Source: Thermoplasmata archaeon (GTDB lineage Archaea; Thermoplasmatota; Thermoplasmata; Thermoplasmatales; Thermoplasmataceae). Taken from it: a DNA stretch of 26,696 nucleotides. This document shows, piece by piece, positions 24,853-26,696 of the stretch. The notes beneath the pieces are model-generated. The model saw only the letters and a list, made by a program, of their open reading frames with translations. It was not told the DNA's origin and made no database searches. The translations under genes and the position numbers were made by a program. Position 1 is the first letter of the stretch. The number at the start of each line of letters is the position of its first letter. Location: assembly GCA_021850505.1 (NCBI GenBank), contig JAJZLW010000159.1, forward strand, positions 1 through 26,696, read 5' to 3'.

Positions 24853-25035
24853 TTAAAACATTGTTTTCTTTATTGCGCCCTGAACCTTTTTCTTAAGATC
24901 CTCGTTAATTTCTTCTATTTTATGGGCGTCTTTTGCATGTTGTGCTATCTTTGGCATTAACTCATCAGGACTAGCACCCTTAACGGTGAATCCACAGTTC
25001 ATTCCGATGTCTGCGCATTTAAATTTATATGGCAT
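24853..25035 (-). CDS. DUF1059 small protein, 60 aa
   Basis: Starting at ATG 25035 the protein begins MPYKFKCADIGMNCGF, the conserved opening of DUF1059 with two cysteines (C7, C14), followed by ELMPKIAQHAKDAHKIEEI, matching the family's helical second half. The frame can be extended upstream to 25092, but the extra 19 residues are not part of the family, and a TATA-like AATATATATA at 25062-25071 lies about 27-36 nt before ATG 25035, within the longer reading. I therefore choose the short form. Function of the family is not established; the Cys/His residues could bind metal. Confidence 0.8.
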   Translation of the reverse strand: MPYKFKCADIGMNCGFTVKGASPDELMPKIAQHAKDAHKIEEINEDLKKKVQGAIKKTMF

Positions 25036-25061
25036 ATTTATCAAATAGTAATGGGTTTCGC

Positions 25062-25071
25062 AATATATATA
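25062..25071 (-). promoter_or_regulatory. TATA box for the DUF1059 gene
   Basis: TATATATATT on the - strand, about 27-36 nt before ATG 25035; it supports a leaderless start there. Confidence 0.45.
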
Positions 25072-25121
25072 ATTTCCTATAAAATCAGACAAACGACGGA
25101 CGTTGTGTTTTCAAAATCATA

Positions 25122-25748
25122 TTAAAGAAACGATGTATGAATGGAAGAATTAAGTATTTTCATACCATCGTCTCTTTTTCTCTCCAAAGATGCATAGAAA
25201 GATTTCATCCGTTTTTCCTGCGCAGTCCTGAATGAAGCGTCATCAATTAAATTAACGTTGATCGTTATATTAAGAAGTGCCCCCTCTGCGGCACTAAACG
25301 CAAAAATCAGTGAACAGGCAGAATCTGTTATCGCGTTCTTGTTTCCGATAGATAGGAGATCGAGTGCATTATCCATTACATCAGAAGCAAGATTTGCTAT
25401 TCTCCATGGTGGCTCTATAGCATCCCTCAAGGCTGTTTGAAGAGCCTTTTTTCTTGCCGCTTTTTCTTCGTCTGTACTCTTAGGCAATTTCCATGTGCTC
25501 GATATCTTATTGAAGGCTTGTTCGTCCTCTTGCATTAAATCCTCAAGATTCTTCCTTATTTCAAGCATTTTCAATTCTATTGCCTTAACCCGTTCCTGTA
25601 CATGCTCATATCCCTTTTTCCCCTCAGTCAGTGCTGAAACCATTGAGGATAAAGCGCTTCCAACCATTGCAACCAGGGCACTTGCAGCGCCACCTCCCGG
25701 GGCAGGTTCTTTACTAGCCAGCCTTTCCATAAAATTATTTAGATCCAT
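25122..25748 (-). CDS. fchA: Formimino-THF cyclodeaminase / methenyl-THF cyclohydrolase family protein
   Basis: Member of the FTCD C-terminal domain family, 208 aa, all-helical. It should convert 5-formimino-tetrahydrofolate to 5,10-methenyl-tetrahydrofolate and ammonia; stand-alone homologues can also act as methenyl-THF cyclohydrolase. The family hallmark PAPGGGAASALVAMVGSAL is at about residues 16-34, followed by the D/E-rich helix EDEQAFNKI and the KALQTALRDAIEPPWRIA segment. It is the second gene of an operon with glutamate formiminotransferase, 3 nt downstream, with a ribosome binding site GGAGTG at 25753-25758 that overlaps the end of the upstream gene. Confidence 0.92.
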   Translation of the reverse strand: MDLNNFMERLASKEPAPGGGAASALVAMVGSALSSMVSALTEGKKGYEHVQERVKAIELKMLEIRKNLEDLMQEDEQAFNKISSTWKLPKSTDEEKAARKKALQTALRDAIEPPWRIANLASDVMDNALDLLSIGNKNAITDSACSLIFAFSAAEGALLNITINVNLIDDASFRTAQEKRMKSFYASLERKRDDGMKILNSSIHTSFL

Positions 25749-25751
25749 AAT

Positions 25752-26648
25752 TCACTCCATCATCTTTTTTTCCAGTATCTGGGAAGACTTAAAGCCGTTA
25801 AGCTGTAGATAGTATTTTGATGTTTCTACGATGGCTTCCATCGGTATGAGACCAACAACCTCCGATTCGTGTATGGAAATCCCGAATCTCATCGACTCGA
25901 GTTTAACCAGTTCAAAAGCTCTGTAAATTGGAGTTTTGTTGAAATTAGTCAGATTCATTGAAATCTGAACCTGATCCCTGTCCTTTAGATAAAAAGCCAA
26001 TGCTTTTACGAACGTCAATCCGCCATCCCTTGCTCTCAGTGCTTTAGCGATCTTTTTTCCGATTTCCAGATCATTTGTGTTTAGATTGACATTGTAAGCT
26101 ATCAGATAATCGCGGGAGCCAATTATGGAAGCACCGGCACTTCCTATCTTTTGAGGTCCGAAATCTGGCTTCCAGTGATCGCTTTGTATATTTTCTGTGA
26201 GTTCCTCAAGCTGGAAGTTCTTGTTCCTTATATCCTCCAAATTTTTTCTATATTCCCTCATCGCGGAATTTCCATACATGTATACTGGAATTCCCAGCTC
26301 ATTCCCAACCCTCTCTCCAAGTTTTCTTGATATCTCGATGCATTCATCCATACTTACGCCCGATACTGGTATGAAAGGGATGACATCTGAGGCACCAAAC
26401 CTCGGATGTTCCCCCTTATGCTTTCCCATATCAATCAGCGCAGCGGCTTCCCTAATTCCCCTATAAGCTGCTTCCAGTGCTGCCTCTGGAGTTGATATGA
26501 AAGTTATAACCGATCTGTTATGGTTTGCATCCATCTCGCTGTCAAGTACTTTGACTCCTTCCACAGATGAAATAGCCTGTGCAATCTTCTTAACTACCAC
26601 TTCGTCTTTCCCTTCACTGAAGTTAGGAACACACTCAACAATTTTCAT
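25752..26648 (-). CDS. ftcD: Glutamate formiminotransferase
   Basis: Transfers the formimino group of N-formimino-L-glutamate to tetrahydrofolate, releasing glutamate, the last stage of histidine breakdown. 298 aa from ATG 26648, matching the two-subdomain formiminotransferase unit of the bifunctional animal enzyme. The N-terminus MKIVECVPNFSEG, the NHNRSV segment at 42-47 and the active-site GEHPRFGASD at 79-88 are family hallmarks, the last containing the catalytic histidine. The frame extends to a TTG at 26663, but TTTTTAA at 26670-26677 would be a TATA box about 25 nt before ATG 26648, and family proteins begin at this Met. Operon with the cyclodeaminase. Confidence 0.94.
   Translation of the reverse strand: MKIVECVPNFSEGKDEVVVKKIAQAISSVEGVKVLDSEMDANHNRSVITFISTPEAALEAAYRGIREAAALIDMGKHKGEHPRFGASDVIPFIPVSGVSMDECIEISRKLGERVGNELGIPVYMYGNSAMREYRKNLEDIRNKNFQLEELTENIQSDHWKPDFGPQKIGSAGASIIGSRDYLIAYNVNLNTNDLEIGKKIAKALRARDGGLTFVKALAFYLKDRDQVQISMNLTNFNKTPIYRAFELVKLESMRFGISIHESEVVGLIPMEAIVETSKYYLQLNGFKSSQILEKKMME
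25753..25758 (-). promoter_or_regulatory. Ribosome binding site of the cyclodeaminase gene
   Basis: GGAGTG on the - strand, 4 nt before ATG 25748 and overlapping the last codons of the upstream gene. It shows that internal operon genes here use Shine-Dalgarno sites while many first genes do not. Confidence 0.5.
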
Positions 26649-26669
26649 AGTGCCGTATATCAAGGTTCC

Positions 26670-26677
26670 TTAAAAAG
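26670..26677 (-). promoter_or_regulatory. TATA-like box for the formiminoglutamate operon
   Basis: CTTTTTAA on the - strand is centred about 25 nt before ATG 26648. It argues against the upstream TTG at 26663, which would lie outside the transcript. Confidence 0.4.
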
Positions 26678-26696
26678 TCAAAAGTTTAATATCTTT

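Noticed and set aside
25036..25092. Longer DUF1059 reading from 25092
   Set aside because: The extra 19 residues are outside the family and the TATA box lies within them.
26649..26663. TTG 26663 as start of glutamate formiminotransferase
   Set aside because: Family proteins begin at the MKIVE-like Met and the TATA-like box places transcription start near 26648.
1..26696. CRISPR array, insertion sequence, integrase or attachment site
   Set aside because: No regularly spaced repeats, transposase motifs, terminal repeats or tRNA-derived direct repeats were seen.

Overview
This window looks like chromosomal DNA of a thermoacidophilic euryarchaeon of the Thermoplasmata, probably Thermoplasmatales. 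The grounds are an archaeal gene set (PolD small subunit DP1, the nurA-herA-mre11-rad50 operon, archaeal SepF, a cytoplasmic-type GH15 glucoamylase), heavy use of AGG/AGA for arginine, and many genes with a TATA-like box 22-32 nt upstream of the start codon and no Shine-Dalgarno, which is the pattern of leaderless transcripts. Genus is not determined.

Layout. 1-117 is the 3' end of an unrecognised gene, followed by an orphan protein (147-1082) and a MarC-family membrane protein (1150-1770). 1874-5931 is a tight three-gene + strand operon: a zinc-ribbon/FHA protein, a polytopic membrane Ser/Thr protein kinase and a PPM/PP2C phosphatase. Convergent to it is an ABC-2 exporter (permease 5950-7401, ATPase 7398-8315, - strand) with a perfect inverted repeat sitting between its TATA box and its start. 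8361-10687 is a poorly conserved stretch: a cysteine-containing, extracellular-looking ORF that has no start codon for its full open frame, two small orphan proteins and a hairpin-forming intergenic region.

From 10688 the window is core genome: PolD small subunit (- strand), divergent from a GH15 glucoamylase and an MFS transporter (+), then nurA-herA-mre11-rad50 (15841-22189), the archaeal DNA end-resection module with overlapping or nearly abutting genes. A family 2 glycosyltransferase and a SepF-like cell-division protein follow. The SepF stop codon directly abuts the stop codon of a convergent MFS transporter. The right end holds a DUF1059 small protein and a two-gene - strand operon for formiminoglutamate breakdown (glutamate formiminotransferase and formimino-THF cyclodeaminase as separate proteins).

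How the genes work together. The most interesting unit is the FHA/kinase/phosphatase operon. It encodes the writer, eraser and probable reader of protein phosphorylation, with the kinase tethered to a large membrane domain that may act as sensor. The nuclease/helicase operon and PolD serve repair and replication; the glucoamylase could feed glucose from internal polysaccharide; the ftcD/fchA pair recovers glutamate and a one-carbon folate unit from histidine catabolism. No CRISPR array, rRNA, convincing tRNA, transposase or integrase was seen.
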